Below are positions 38,508 through 46,846 of a stretch of DNA of 64,000 nt, in pieces. The stretch's first letter is position 1. Every line of letters begins with the position of its first letter. The position numbers and the translations under genes are program-made. Source of the DNA: Arthrobacter stackebrandtii (lineage in GTDB: Bacteria; Actinomycetota; Actinomycetes; Actinomycetales; Micrococcaceae); contig NZ_JAGIOI010000001.1 of assembly GCF_017876675.1 (NCBI RefSeq), positions 744,001 through 808,000 on the forward strand, in the 5' to 3' direction. Below the pieces are notes generated by a model. That model saw only the letters and a program-made list of their open reading frames with translations. It searched no databases and was not told the DNA's origin.

Positions 38508-39586
38508 TTGCTCTCCCCTTCGGTGGTGGCGGCGGCGCGGAACCCGGCCGGCCGGCGTCGTGCTTCTGCGTCAAGGGCCTGGGCGGCGTAGCCGTTCGGC
38601 GTGCCGAAGCGGTCCCCCGCAACATGGTTGTCCGCCATCAGGGTGACGAGTTCGTAGCCGACATGGCTGGCCGCGATGCCCGTGATCTCGGCGTGGTCGT
38701 AGGCGGGCGCCACTTCCACGATGTCGGCGCCCACCAGGTTCATGCCGCGGAAGCCGCGGATGATCTCAATGAGCTCGCGGCTCGTGATGCCGCCGGCCTC
38801 GGGGGTGCCGGTGCCGGGCGCGTGCGCGGGGTCCAGGACGTCAATGTCCACGGAGATGTAGAGGGGGCGGCTGCCGATGCGGTCGCGGATCTTGGCCACC
38901 GTTTCCAGCACGCCCTGGTAGTAGACGTCCGCGGCGGTGACGATGCCGAAGCCGAAGCGGTGGTCGTCGTCGAGGTCCTTCTTGCCGTACAGCGGGCCGC
39001 GGGTTCCCACGTGGGAGATGGCCTCGGTGTCCAGGATGCCTTCCTCGACGGCGCGGCGGAACGGGGTGCCGTGCGTGTACTCTGCGCCGAAGTAGGTGTC
39101 CCAGGTGTCCAGGTGGGCGTCAAAGTGCAGCATGGCCACGGGCTCGCCGGCGCGCTCGGCGGCGGCGCGCAGCAGCGGCAGGGCAATGGTGTGGTCGCCG
39201 CCGATAGTCAGCAGCTTGGCGCCATCCGCCGTCAGGTCCAGCGCGTTCTGCTGGATGGTCTCGATGGCCTCGTTGATGTTGAAGGGGTTCACGGCCATGT
39301 CTCCGGCGTCCGCCACCTGGCAGTTTTCAAACGGGGAGACGTCCCAGGCCGGGTTGTACGGGCGCAACAGGCGTGAAGCCTCGCGGACGTGGTTCGCACC
39401 GAAGCGCGCGCCCGGGCGGTAGGAAACGCCGCTGTCAAAGGGAACACCGACCACGGCGACGTCCGCCTTGCCAACCTGGTCCAGCCGCGGCAGGCGCGCA
39501 TACGTCGCAGCACCGGCGTAGCGCGGGATCTGGGAGGAATCGATCGGGCCAAGGTTCCCGTTGGCCTCGATGCGGATCTCTTTCAT
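38504..39586 (-). CDS. speB: Agmatinase-family ureohydrolase
   Basis: Binuclear-manganese hydrolase that releases urea from a guanidino compound. 360 residues from [23 protein letters not shown], with GAGGA upstream. Metal ligands are in [22 protein letters not shown] and [21 protein letters not shown], as in agmatinase, guanidinobutyrase and related enzymes. Within the family, agmatine and 4-guanidinobutyrate cannot be told apart by eye. It is the first gene of a pair with the TPP decarboxylase and faces the APC permease divergently. Confidence 0.93.
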   Translation of the reverse strand: MKEIRIEANGNLGPIDSSQIPRYAGAATYARLPRLDQVGKADVAVVGVPFDSGVSYRPGARFGANHVREASRLLRPYNPAWDVSPFENCQVADAGDMAVNPFNINEAIETIQQNALDLTADGAKLLTIGGDHTIALPLLRAAAERAGEPVAMLHFDAHLDTWDTYFGAEYTHGTPFRRAVEEGILDTEAISHVGTRGPLYGKKDLDDDHRFGFGIVTAADVYYQGVLETVAKIRDRIGSRPLYISVDIDVLDPAHAPGTGTPEAGGITSRELIEIIRGFRGMNLVGADIVEVAPAYDHAEITGIAASHVGYELVTLMADNHVAGDRFGTPNGYAAQALDAEARRRPAGFRAAATTEGESK

Positions 39587-39898
39587 GGACGTCCTCGTTT
39601 CGTGTGGAAGCGTTTGGCGGCGGGTGCGCACGATTAGACGTGCGTCACACCGAAGTTGTTCACCATCGTACAACCGATGTTCACCAATGTGAACCAAAAG
39701 TTTTCTGGAAGGTACATTTTCGCGACCGTCCGCACCCCGCGGCGGCCTGCCGGCACGAAGTGCCGTGTCGGGCATCCCTTTTGGGGATTCGGCGCAAGAA
39801 TGTCCGTAAAGATTTCGTCAATACAGGGCTCCGCAACCCCCAGCCGGTGCTAGTCTCCATAAGCCGCCAATGGACGGCCGGACAACGAAAGGCCGCCC
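39587..39898. promoter_or_regulatory. Divergent regulatory region between agmatinase and APC permease
   Basis: 312 bases with clustered repeats on the agmatinase side: GTTCACCAATGTGAAC (39679-39694) is a perfect 6-bp inverted repeat, and GTTCACCAT also occurs at 39658-39666. GTTGT/ACAAC arms flank the first copy. These are candidate operator sites for a regulator such as the XRE-cupin protein. I looked for a c-di-AMP (ydaO-type) riboswitch before the permease and cannot support one. Confidence 0.5.
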
Positions 39899-41878
39899 GT
39901 GACATCCCTCGCCAAAGCTCCAGCAGACCCCGGGGCAACCGGAAAACCGCGGGGCAGGGCAGCCCTGCGCCACTGGCTGCTCGAGGGCATGCCGGAAAGT
40001 TCCGGCAAGCGGCAGGGCCCCCACGGCCGCCCGGATGAACACCACAAGCGTCACTCGTGGTGGCGTGTCATGTGCCTGACCGGCCTCGACTACTTCTCCA
40101 CCCTCGGCTACCAGCCCGCCATCGCCGCGCTCGCTGCGGGCGTGCTCGCCCCGCTGGCCACCATCGTGCTGGTGATCGTGACCCTGTTCGGAGCCCTGCC
40201 GGTTTACAAGCGGGTGGCCCGCGAAAGCCCCCACGGCGCCGGATCCATCGCCATGCTCGAGCGCCTCCTCCCCCGCTGGTGGGGCAAACTGTTCGTCCTG
40301 GCCCTGCTCGGTTTTGCGGCCACCGACTTCATGATCACCATCACGCTCTCCGCCGCCGACGCCACCGCCCACGTCATCGAAAACCCCTTCGCACCCTCAT
40401 TCCTGCAGGGGCACAACGTGGCCATCACCCTCGTGCTGATCGCCGCCCTGGCCGCCGTGTTCCTCCGCGGCTTCAAGGAGGCAATCGGCATCGCCGTGGC
40501 GCTCGTGGCGGTCTTCCTCACGCTCAACCTGGTGGTCATCGCCGTCGCGCTGGTCAATGTGGCGGGCAGCCCGCTGCTCACGGCCGACTGGTGGACGGCC
40601 CTGACCACGCAGCACGGCAACCCCGTCATGGTGGTGGCCGTGGCGCTCCTTGTCTTCCCGCGGCTGGCCCTGGGCCTGTCCGGCTTTGAAACCGGCGTGG
40701 CCGTCATGCCCCAGATCAAGGGCCGCCCCACGGATACGGAGGAAAACCCGGAGGGCCGCATCAAGGGCGCCCACCGCCTCCTGACGACTGCGGCGCTCAT
40801 CATGAGCACTTTCCTCATCACCTCCTCGCTCGCCACCACCATCCTGATCCCCGCCAATGAATTCCAGCCCGGCGGCGCAGCAAACGGCCGCGCCCTGGCA
40901 TTCCTGGCCCACGACCTTCTCGGCGAGGGCTTCGGCACCGTCTACGACATCAGCACCATCGCGATCCTCTGGTTTGCCGGCGCCAGCGCCATGGCCGGAC
41001 TGCTCAACCTCGTCCCGCGCTACCTGCCGCGCTTCGGCATGGCCCCGCAGTGGGCCGCCGCGGTGCGCCCGCTGGTGCTGGTGTTCACCGCCGTCGCGGT
41101 TCTCATCACCATCATTTTCAAGGCCGACGTCGATGCCCAGGGAGGCGCCTACGCCACCGGCGTGCTGGTGCTCATCACCTCGGCCGCCGTCGCCGTGACG
41201 CTCTCCGCCCGGCGCAAGCGCGAGCGGGCCAAGACCATCGGCTTCGGCGCCGTGTCCGTGGCGTTCATCTACACCACCGTGGCCAACTCGATCGAGCGCC
41301 CGGACGGCCTGAAGATCGCCCTCCTGTTCATTCTGGGCATCGTCATTGTCAGCCTGCTCTCCCGCATGCGGCGCTCGTTTGAACTGCGCGCCACGTGGAT
41401 CCGCATGGACGAGGCCGCCATGAACTTTGTGGCCGCGGTGGACGAGGGCACCATCCGCATCATCTCGCACGACCCCAAGACCCGCAGCGCCTCCGCCTAC
41501 CGCCGCAAGCTGGCCCACGCGGCGTCCGTCAACGAGATCGGCGACCCCCGCGAGGTGCTTTTCATGGAGGTCATCGTGGACGACTCCTCCGACTTTGAAA
41601 CCGCCCTCGAGGTCCGCGGCATCACCCGCCACGGCTTCAAGATCCTGCAGGTCCACTCCTCCAACGTCCCCAACACCATCGCAGCCGTCCTTCTTCACAT
41701 CCGCGACGCCACCGGCCTGATCCCGCATATTTACTTCCGCTGGACGGAGGGCAACCCCATCAAGAACCTGCTGAAGTACCTGTTCATCGGCGAGGGCGAG
41801 ATCGCACCCGTCACCCGCGAGGTCCTCCGCGAGGCCGAGCCGGAGCTGACCCTGCGCCCCTGGGTGCACGTGGGCTGA
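39899..41878 (+). CDS. APC-superfamily permease with C-terminal soluble domain (KUP/KimA-like)
   Basis: 659 residues. A basic, hydrophilic N-terminal tail of about 55 residues precedes about twelve membrane helices ([58 protein letters not shown] is helix 1-2); a roughly 180-residue cytosolic domain ends the protein ([39 protein letters not shown]...). This layout is like KimA-type potassium or KUP-like transporters and also like large amino-acid transporters. Substrate is undecided. GTG start with GAAAGG upstream. Followed by the 67-bp palindromic element. Confidence 0.8.
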   Translation: MTSLAKAPADPGATGKPRGRAALRHWLLEGMPESSGKRQGPHGRPDEHHKRHSWWRVMCLTGLDYFSTLGYQPAIAALAAGVLAPLATIVLVIVTLFGALPVYKRVARESPHGAGSIAMLERLLPRWWGKLFVLALLGFAATDFMITITLSAADATAHVIENPFAPSFLQGHNVAITLVLIAALAAVFLRGFKEAIGIAVALVAVFLTLNLVVIAVALVNVAGSPLLTADWWTALTTQHGNPVMVVAVALLVFPRLALGLSGFETGVAVMPQIKGRPTDTEENPEGRIKGAHRLLTTAALIMSTFLITSSLATTILIPANEFQPGGAANGRALAFLAHDLLGEGFGTVYDISTIAILWFAGASAMAGLLNLVPRYLPRFGMAPQWAAAVRPLVLVFTAVAVLITIIFKADVDAQGGAYATGVLVLITSAAVAVTLSARRKRERAKTIGFGAVSVAFIYTTVANSIERPDGLKIALLFILGIVIVSLLSRMRRSFELRATWIRMDEAAMNFVAAVDEGTIRIISHDPKTRSASAYRRKLAHAASVNEIGDPREVLFMEVIVDDSSDFETALEVRGITRHGFKILQVHSSNVPNTIAAVLLHIRDATGLIPHIYFRWTEGNPIKNLLKYLFIGEGEIAPVTREVLREAEPELTLRPWVHVG

Positions 41879-41922
41879 GGAACGGGGTAGCGCCCGACGG
41901 TGCGTGCTCCCTGCCGACCCAT

Positions 41923-41989
41923 CTATGACGCCGTTGTTGCAGCGGAAAGCGCTTGCTTACTCGCTTTTTGTGCAACAACTGCGTCATAG
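41923..41989. repeat. 67-bp palindromic intergenic element, copy 2
   Basis: Terminal arms CTATGACGCCGTTGTTGCA and TGCAACAACTGCGTCATAG (18 of 19 paired) and an inner AAAGCG/CGCTTT stem. It is in inverted orientation relative to the copy at 11923-11989 and again lies between convergent genes (APC permease and XRE-cupin). Confidence 0.9.
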
Positions 41990-42048
41990 TCGGAGAGACG
42001 GGCCGGCAACTCGGCTTCCACCACAATGCCGGGTGTCATGGGAAGCGC

Positions 42049-42633
42049 CTAGCCGCCGGAGCCCGAGGCGGCCGGCACCAGGATCCACAGCGCCTCAACA
42101 GGCCTGTCCGTGAGGTTTTCCCAGCTGTGCGGTTCCCGGCCCGGGAAGGACAGGGTGTCCCCCGCCTTGAGGTCATAGGATTCCTGCGTCATGCGCAGCC
42201 TCAGTTCGCCGCTGACGATGTGCAGCACGTCCACGTCGCAGTCCACGGCATAGAGTTCCGATTCCCCGCGGCCGAACGGTTCAATGGTGGCGCCAAGGAT
42301 CTGCAGGCGCCGTTCGGAACGCGACGTCAGGAGCCGCTCGACAATCCCCTCGCCGCCCAGGGAGATGCGGGGGCCCTCCCCGCGGCGGGCCAAATGGATT
42401 TCCGGGGCGGAAAAGAGGTCGCCGATGGAAATCGAAAGCACCTGGCACAGTGTCACCAGTGAGGCCACACTGGGTGAGGTCAAATCCCGCTCGACCCGGC
42501 TCAGGAACCCCTTGGTGAGCCCGGTTGCATCGGCCACCTGCTCGATCGTGAGCCGCTGGTCCTGCCGAGCCGCACGGATCCGTGATCCGATCGCCACCGG
42601 ATCGGTGCTGGGTTCCAGGGGCAGGGCTTTCAT
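42049..42633 (-). CDS. XRE-cupin transcriptional regulator (PuuR-like architecture)
   Basis: 194 residues. N-terminal HTH: IGSRIRAARQDQRLTIEQVADATGLTKGFLSRVERDLTSPSVASLVTLCQVLSISIGDLF (about 15-73). C-terminal cupin beta-barrel: VDVLHIVSGELRLRMTQESYDLKAGDTLSFPGREPHSWENLTDRPVEALWI, with the conserved G(X)5HxH-like histidine in REPHSW. AAGGAG precedes the ATG by 4 bases. Proteins with this layout control polyamine, GABA and amino-acid genes. It is divergent from the sodium:solute symporter and a palindrome lies between. Confidence 0.92.
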   Translation of the reverse strand: MKALPLEPSTDPVAIGSRIRAARQDQRLTIEQVADATGLTKGFLSRVERDLTSPSVASLVTLCQVLSISIGDLFSAPEIHLARRGEGPRISLGGEGIVERLLTSRSERRLQILGATIEPFGRGESELYAVDCDVDVLHIVSGELRLRMTQESYDLKAGDTLSFPGREPHSWENLTDRPVEALWILVPAASGSGG

Positions 42634-42715
42634 GGGGCTCCTTGCAGGACGTGGCCGCCCCGTGTTTTCAGACGGCATATTGACTGTAACTACCATCACA
42701 GTTTAGCCTAATAGA

Positions 42716-42727
42716 CAACAATTGTTG
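42716..42727. promoter_or_regulatory. Palindromic operator between XRE-cupin gene and symporter
   Basis: CAACAATTGTTG is a perfect 12-bp palindrome in an A/T-rich 154-bp divergent region, flanked by imperfect mirror words GCCTAATAGA and TTTAGAGGC. It is the most likely site for the XRE-cupin regulator. Confidence 0.65.
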
Positions 42728-42786
42728 CTTTAGAGGCAATTTATTACTTGGGGACCAATCATCAACTTCGCGCACTGGAGCTTCGC

Positions 42787-44310
42787 ATGGACTTAAACAT
42801 AGCCATTGTTGTCTTATATTTGGTGGCCATGCTGGCCTTTGGCTGGTGGGGAAAGTCCCGCACCAAGAACAACAGCGACTTCCTCGTGGCCGGCCGCCGC
42901 CTGGGACCCTTCCTCTACACCGGCACCATGGCCGCCGTCGTCCTTGGCGGCGCCTCAACCGTGGGAGGCGTGGGCCTGGGCTACAAGTTCGGCATCTCCG
43001 GCATGTGGCTCGTGGTGGCCATCGGCATGGGCGTGCTGCTGCTCAGCCTGCTGTTCGCGCCCACCCTGCAGAAGCTGAAGATCTACACGGTCTCGCAGAT
43101 GCTCAGCCTGCGCTACGGCCAGGAGACCACCAAGATGTCCGGCATCGTCATGCTGGCCTACACCATCATGATCTCGGCAACCTCCACCGGCGCCTATGCC
43201 ACCATCTTTGTGGTGCTCTTTGGCTGGGACCGCTGGCTCGCCATCGCCATCGGCGGCGTGATCGTGCTGATCTACTCCACGATCGGCGGCATGTGGTCCA
43301 TCACCCTGGCCGACCAGGTGCAGTTCATCATCAAGACCGTGGGCATCTTCTTCCTCATGCTGCCCTTCGCCTGGAACGCCGCCGGCGGCCTGTCCGGCAT
43401 CCAGGACAGGGTGGAAGCCAGCTTCTTCCAGTGGGACGGCATCGGCACGCAGACCATCATCACCTACTTCGTCATCTACACGCTGGGCCTGCTCATCGGC
43501 CAGGACATCTGGCAGCGCGTCTTCACCGCCCGCACCCCGCAGGTGGCACGGTGGGGCGGCGCCTCGGCCGGCATCTACTGCGTCCTGTACGGCATCGCCG
43601 GCGCCCTGATCGGCATGGCAGCCGCCGTCGCGCTGCCCACCATTGACGTGGCAAACCTTGGCAAGGACGCCGTCTACGCCGAGGTCGCAACCTACCTGCT
43701 GCCCATGGGCATCGGCGGCATCGTAATGGCCGCCGCCGTGGCCGCCATGATGTCCACCGCCTCCGGCGCCCTGATCGCCGCCGCCACCGTGGCCCGCAAG
43801 GACGTCGTCCCGTTCGTGGCCAGCTGGTTCGGCAAGAAGATCGACACCTCCGACACCTCCAACCCCGAGCACGACGTCAACGCCAACCGCTGGTACGTCC
43901 TGGTCCTTGGCATTGCCGTGGTCGCCATCTCGATCGTGCTCAACGACGTCGTGTTTGCCCTGACCATCGCCTATGACATCCTCGTCGGCGGCCTCCTGGT
44001 GGCCATCATCGGCGGCCTGGTCTGGAAGCGCGGAACCGGCCTCGGCGCCGCCTGGTCCATGGCCGTGGGCTGCATTGTCACGATCGCCTCGCTGATCCTG
44101 TACGCCACCGGCGCCATCCCCAGCGCCGACGGCATCTACGCCAACGAGCCGATCTACTTCGGCCTGGCATCCTCGCTGATCGTCTACGTGGTGGTGTCCC
44201 TGCTGACCCCGCCCACACCGGCGCACATCCGCAAGGCCTGGGACGACCGCCTGGCTGCAGCCGCCACCGACTCCAACCCGGACGAGGAAGCCCCCGCCCT
44301 GGCGAAGTAA
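42787..44310 (+). CDS. Sodium:solute symporter (SSS family)
   Basis: 507 residues with about thirteen membrane helices. The Na+/substrate core signature is visible (FGWWGKSRTKNNSDFLVAGRRLGPFLYTGTMAAVVLGGASTVGGVGLGYKFG), as is GQDIWQRVFTARTP. SSS members carry sugars, amino acids, proline, urea or polyamines. Its divergent placement from an XRE-cupin regulator, and closeness to agmatinase and TPP decarboxylase genes, suggest uptake of a polyamine, guanidino or amino compound. GGAG precedes the ATG. A strong terminator follows the stop. Confidence 0.92.
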   Translation: MDLNIAIVVLYLVAMLAFGWWGKSRTKNNSDFLVAGRRLGPFLYTGTMAAVVLGGASTVGGVGLGYKFGISGMWLVVAIGMGVLLLSLLFAPTLQKLKIYTVSQMLSLRYGQETTKMSGIVMLAYTIMISATSTGAYATIFVVLFGWDRWLAIAIGGVIVLIYSTIGGMWSITLADQVQFIIKTVGIFFLMLPFAWNAAGGLSGIQDRVEASFFQWDGIGTQTIITYFVIYTLGLLIGQDIWQRVFTARTPQVARWGGASAGIYCVLYGIAGALIGMAAAVALPTIDVANLGKDAVYAEVATYLLPMGIGGIVMAAAVAAMMSTASGALIAAATVARKDVVPFVASWFGKKIDTSDTSNPEHDVNANRWYVLVLGIAVVAISIVLNDVVFALTIAYDILVGGLLVAIIGGLVWKRGTGLGAAWSMAVGCIVTIASLILYATGAIPSADGIYANEPIYFGLASSLIVYVVVSLLTPPTPAHIRKAWDDRLAAAATDSNPDEEAPALAK

Positions 44311-44340
44311 TCTGGCCCCCAGCATCCGGCCCGCAGAAAA

Positions 44341-44382
44341 CGCCGGGAATCCGCAATTCTTCAAGGATTCCCGGCGTTTTTT
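44341..44382 (+). terminator. Rho-independent terminator after the symporter
   Basis: CGCCGGGAATCC (44341-44352) pairs perfectly with GGATTCCCGGCG (44365-44376) over a 12-base loop, followed directly by six T. Confidence 0.93.
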
Positions 44383-44401
44383 GGTGCCGTTTATTAATGG
44401 T

Positions 44402-44447
44402 CGACGGCGGCGGGTTCCGTAATATATTTCGGAACCCGCCGCCGTCG
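44402..44447. terminator. Second hairpin, 18-bp perfect stem
   Basis: CGACGGCGGCGGGTTCCG (44402-44419) pairs with its exact complement at 44430-44447 across an A/T-rich 10-base loop. It has no T-run and lies 19 bp after the symporter terminator, upstream of a short + strand gene; it may be a REP-like element or an RNA structure in that gene's leader. Confidence 0.75.
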
Positions 44448-44597
44448 CGCTTAAAGGACGTACAGTGGGACCAGCTTCAAGAGATGCGGCGCCAAGCTCC
44501 GACTGGCCGCACGCCAACCCCATGCTTCACGGGTGGTTCGGATGAGGAAGCGGCCGGCGGGGACCTCCGCAGGCAAGAGCAAGAGAAGGTTCAGGCC

Positions 44598-44882
44598 ATG
44601 TCATTTTCCGTTGTCGCCCCCTCCACCCGCCCCGCCGCCGCCCACACGCGCGGGATTTCGGTGCTGCCCGCCGTTGACGTCAACCTCGGCGCCGTCACCT
44701 TCCTGACCCCGAACGGGCACCGCGCCTTCTGGTCGCCGGACCCGGCCCTGCTGGTCTCCGCCCTGGGCCAGGCGGTCCTGCCGGCACGCTGGATTCCGGA
44801 GATCAGCACCCTGGTGATCACAGTTGCGCAGACCGGGGTGCGCGCCGGGCGCGGCATTGGATTCAAGCTGGAAGCCTACTAA
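44598..44882 (+). CDS. Hypothetical protein, 94 residues
   Basis: MSFSVVAPSTRPAAAHTRGISVLPAVDVNLGAVTFLTPNGHRAFWSPDPALLVSALGQAVLPARWIPEISTLVITVAQTG... looks like a small soluble alpha/beta protein. AGAAGG precedes the ATG by 8 bases. Convergent with the VOC gene, with 15 bases between stops. No family recognised. Confidence 0.6.
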   Translation: MSFSVVAPSTRPAAAHTRGISVLPAVDVNLGAVTFLTPNGHRAFWSPDPALLVSALGQAVLPARWIPEISTLVITVAQTGVRAGRGIGFKLEAY

Positions 44883-44897
44883 GCACCCGCCCCGCTT

Positions 44898-45272
44898 CTA
44901 AAAGTACGGCTGCGTGATGAGTTCCAGGCCGTGCCCGGCAGGGTCCCTGAAGTAGACGCCGCGGCCGCCGTGCTCGGTGTTCGTCTCGGCTGCGCGCGCC
45001 ATCTGCGGGTCGGCCCAGTATTCGATGCCGGCCTCCTTGAAGCGGTTGAGCGCGCGGTCAAAGTGCGCGTCGTCCACCAGAAAGGCGTAGTGCTGCATCT
45101 GGATCTGAACCGGCGGCTCGGCAAACTGGAGCATGACCCCCTCGGCCAGGGTGATGTTGGTGAACGGGCCCCAGGACTGTGCGGGCTCGGCTTCCAGGAT
45201 GTCGCAGTAGAAGCGGGCCGAGGCAGTCCGGTCAGTGGCCGCGATGATGGTGTGGTTGAAAGTTGCTGGCAT
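44898..45272 (-). CDS. VOC-superfamily protein (glyoxalase/bleomycin-resistance fold)
   Basis: 124 residues from MPATFNHTIIAATDRTASARFYCDILEAEPAQSWGPFTNITLAEGVMLQFAE. The two beta-alpha-beta-beta-beta modules and the closing GGRGVYFRDPAGHGLELI are typical of small VOC metalloproteins; candidate metal ligands are H in FNHTII and QHYAF, and E in HGLELI. AAGGAG lies 8 bases upstream; the in-frame extension to 45416 is not used. Substrate unknown. Confidence 0.88.
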   Translation of the reverse strand: MPATFNHTIIAATDRTASARFYCDILEAEPAQSWGPFTNITLAEGVMLQFAEPPVQIQMQHYAFLVDDAHFDRALNRFKEAGIEYWADPQMARAAETNTEHGGRGVYFRDPAGHGLELITQPYF

Positions 45273-45485
45273 GGTGTTTTCTCCTTCGCTGGGTGGTGTC
45301 GCCCGCCGTGCGGCGCGGTTCGCCGCGGGCGGGGCTGGGTTCAGCGGTGCGAAGGAGGTGCCCGGCTTCGGGCGCGGCCGGAACGGGCGCGGTTCAGGAG
45401 CCCGCCGGCTTGCCAATCCGTGCGTGGCGCGAGGCCGATCCGGTAATCACAAGCTCATATTACCTGGGCCGTCCCATGACACGGA

Positions 45486-45525
45486 CACGAAGAACACCTG
45501 CCGCATGCGGCAGGTGTTCTTCGTG
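45486..45525. terminator. 40-bp perfect palindrome after the dehydrogenase operon
   Basis: CACGAAGAACACCTGCCG (45486-45503) and its exact complement (45508-45525) surround CATG, so the whole 40 bp is self-complementary. It is 23 bp beyond the stop of the lipoyl-protein gene and upstream of the VOC gene. No strong T-run. Confidence 0.8.
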
Positions 45526-45548
45526 GGCCGGCCGGCCGCTTGGAGGAG

Positions 45549-45782
45549 TCAGGGCTCGATCACGGCGATGACAGCGCCCTGGGCCACCTCGTCACCCTCG
45601 GCCACCCGAAGCCGGACGGTGCCGGAAACGGGGGCGTAAATCTCGGCGTCGACCTTGTCTATGGCAACCTCGGCGAGCAGGTGCTTTTCCGCAACCACTT
45701 CCCCGTCGGCCACGTACCAGGTGGCCAGGACGCCGGGCTCGGAGCCATCCCCTGTCATCATCGGGAACAGGACTTCACTCAT
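45549..45782 (-). CDS. Free-standing lipoyl-domain protein (E2-like, no acyltransferase)
   Basis: 77 residues, one biotinyl/lipoyl domain only: MSEVLFPMMTGDGSEPGVLATWYVADGEVVAEKHLLAEVAIDKVDAEIYAPVSGTVRLRVAEGDEVAQGAVIAVIEP. The lysine of IDKVDAE is the lipoylation site. There is no peripheral-subunit-binding or catalytic CHXXXDG region, so the transacylase must come from elsewhere. It overlaps the E1 beta stop by 4 bases. Its role is as swinging arm for the E1 enzyme encoded in the same operon. Confidence 0.9.
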   Translation of the reverse strand: MSEVLFPMMTGDGSEPGVLATWYVADGEVVAEKHLLAEVAIDKVDAEIYAPVSGTVRLRVAEGDEVAQGAVIAVIEP

Positions 45783-46846
45783 GCGGCAACCGCCTTTCGG
45801 ACCGCGGCCTCAATGCGTGTGGCCGTTGGCAACACAGCATATTCGAGTTCTTGGGCGTATGGAATGGGTGTATCCGGCATGCAGACCCGGCTGAAGTGCG
45901 TCAGCAGGGTGGGGCTGTGCTCGGCGATCGTGGCCGCAATCTCGCCGGAAAGGCCAAAGGACTGGTAATCCTCGTCGACCACGATGACCTTGCCGGTCTT
46001 CGAGGCCGTGGCGATGATGGTCTCACGGTCCAGCGGAACCAGCGACCGCAGGTCCAGGACCTCGACGCTGATGCCCTCGTCCGCCAGCTTCTCGGCGACG
46101 TCCAGGCTGTGGTGCACCGAGAGTGAGAGCGTCACAATACTGACGTCCGTCCCCTCACGAACCACCTTCGCCTTGCCCAGCGGGACCTCATAGTCCTCCT
46201 CGGGCACGGCACCGATGGAGCGCTTGTTCTTCGCCATCCAGGCCAGGCCCATGACACCCTTGTGGAACATGTAGACCACGGGATCGTCGGAGCGGATGGC
46301 CGCCGTCATGAGCCCCTTGGCGTCGTAGGGGTTCGACGGGATCACGACCTTCATGCCTGGCAGATGTGCGAAGGTGCCCCACAGCGCCTGGGAGTGCTGG
46401 GCGCCGTCGGAATAGCCGCCGCCCACGGCCGTCATGAGGACCATGGGAACGCGGACGTTGCCGCCGGACTCGTAGTGAATCTTGGCCATGTGGTTGTAGA
46501 TCTGGTCCATGCAGACGCCGAAGAAGTCCACGAACATGAGCTCCACAATGGGCCGCATGCCCTCCACAGCTGCCCCGATGCCCAGCCCGATGAAGGCCGA
46601 CTCCGAGATGGGCGTGTCAATGATCCGCTCCGGCCCGAACTTCTCCAGCAGGCCAGTTGTGGAGGAGAAGATGCCGCCGTAGGCTCCCACATCCTCGCCC
46701 ATGACAAACACGGACGGGTCCTGCTCCATTTGCGAGCCGATGGCCTCCTGCAGCGCCTTGGCCGTGTTGAGCCGGCGCGTCCCAGCGGGCGGTTCAAGCG
46801 GCAGGGACGTACGTGCCGCCGTCGTATTTTCCGTTGTTGCGCTCAT
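45779..46846 (-). CDS. 2-oxoacid dehydrogenase E1 beta subunit
   Basis: 355 residues with the transketolase-like pyrimidine and C-terminal domains: VFVMGEDVGAYGGIFSSTTGLLEKFGPERIIDTPISESAFIGLGIGAAVEGMRPIVELMFVDF, then MKVVIPSNPYDAKGLM and LDLRSLVPLDRETIIATASKTGKVIVVDEDY. Pairs with the alpha subunit to bind TPP. It belongs with acetoin or branched-chain-type E1 enzymes rather than homodimeric AceE. Overlaps both neighbours by 4 bases, so subunits are made in balance. Confidence 0.92.
   Translation of the reverse strand: MSATTENTTAARTSLPLEPPAGTRRLNTAKALQEAIGSQMEQDPSVFVMGEDVGAYGGIFSSTTGLLEKFGPERIIDTPISESAFIGLGIGAAVEGMRPIVELMFVDFFGVCMDQIYNHMAKIHYESGGNVRVPMVLMTAVGGGYSDGAQHSQALWGTFAHLPGMKVVIPSNPYDAKGLMTAAIRSDDPVVYMFHKGVMGLAWMAKNKRSIGAVPEEDYEVPLGKAKVVREGTDVSIVTLSLSVHHSLDVAEKLADEGISVEVLDLRSLVPLDRETIIATASKTGKVIVVDEDYQSFGLSGEIAATIAEHSPTLLTHFSRVCMPDTPIPYAQELEYAVLPTATRIEAAVRKAVAA

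Noticed and set aside
39700-39898. Possible c-di-AMP (ydaO-type) riboswitch before the KUP/KimA-like permease
   Set aside because: I could not find the expected conserved junction or pairing; only short inverted repeats on the agmatinase side are visible.
42955-44523. 522-codon open frame on the - strand opposite the sodium:solute symporter
   Set aside because: The product is a low-complexity G/D/H/A-rich sequence, opposite a well-supported membrane transporter gene and its terminator.
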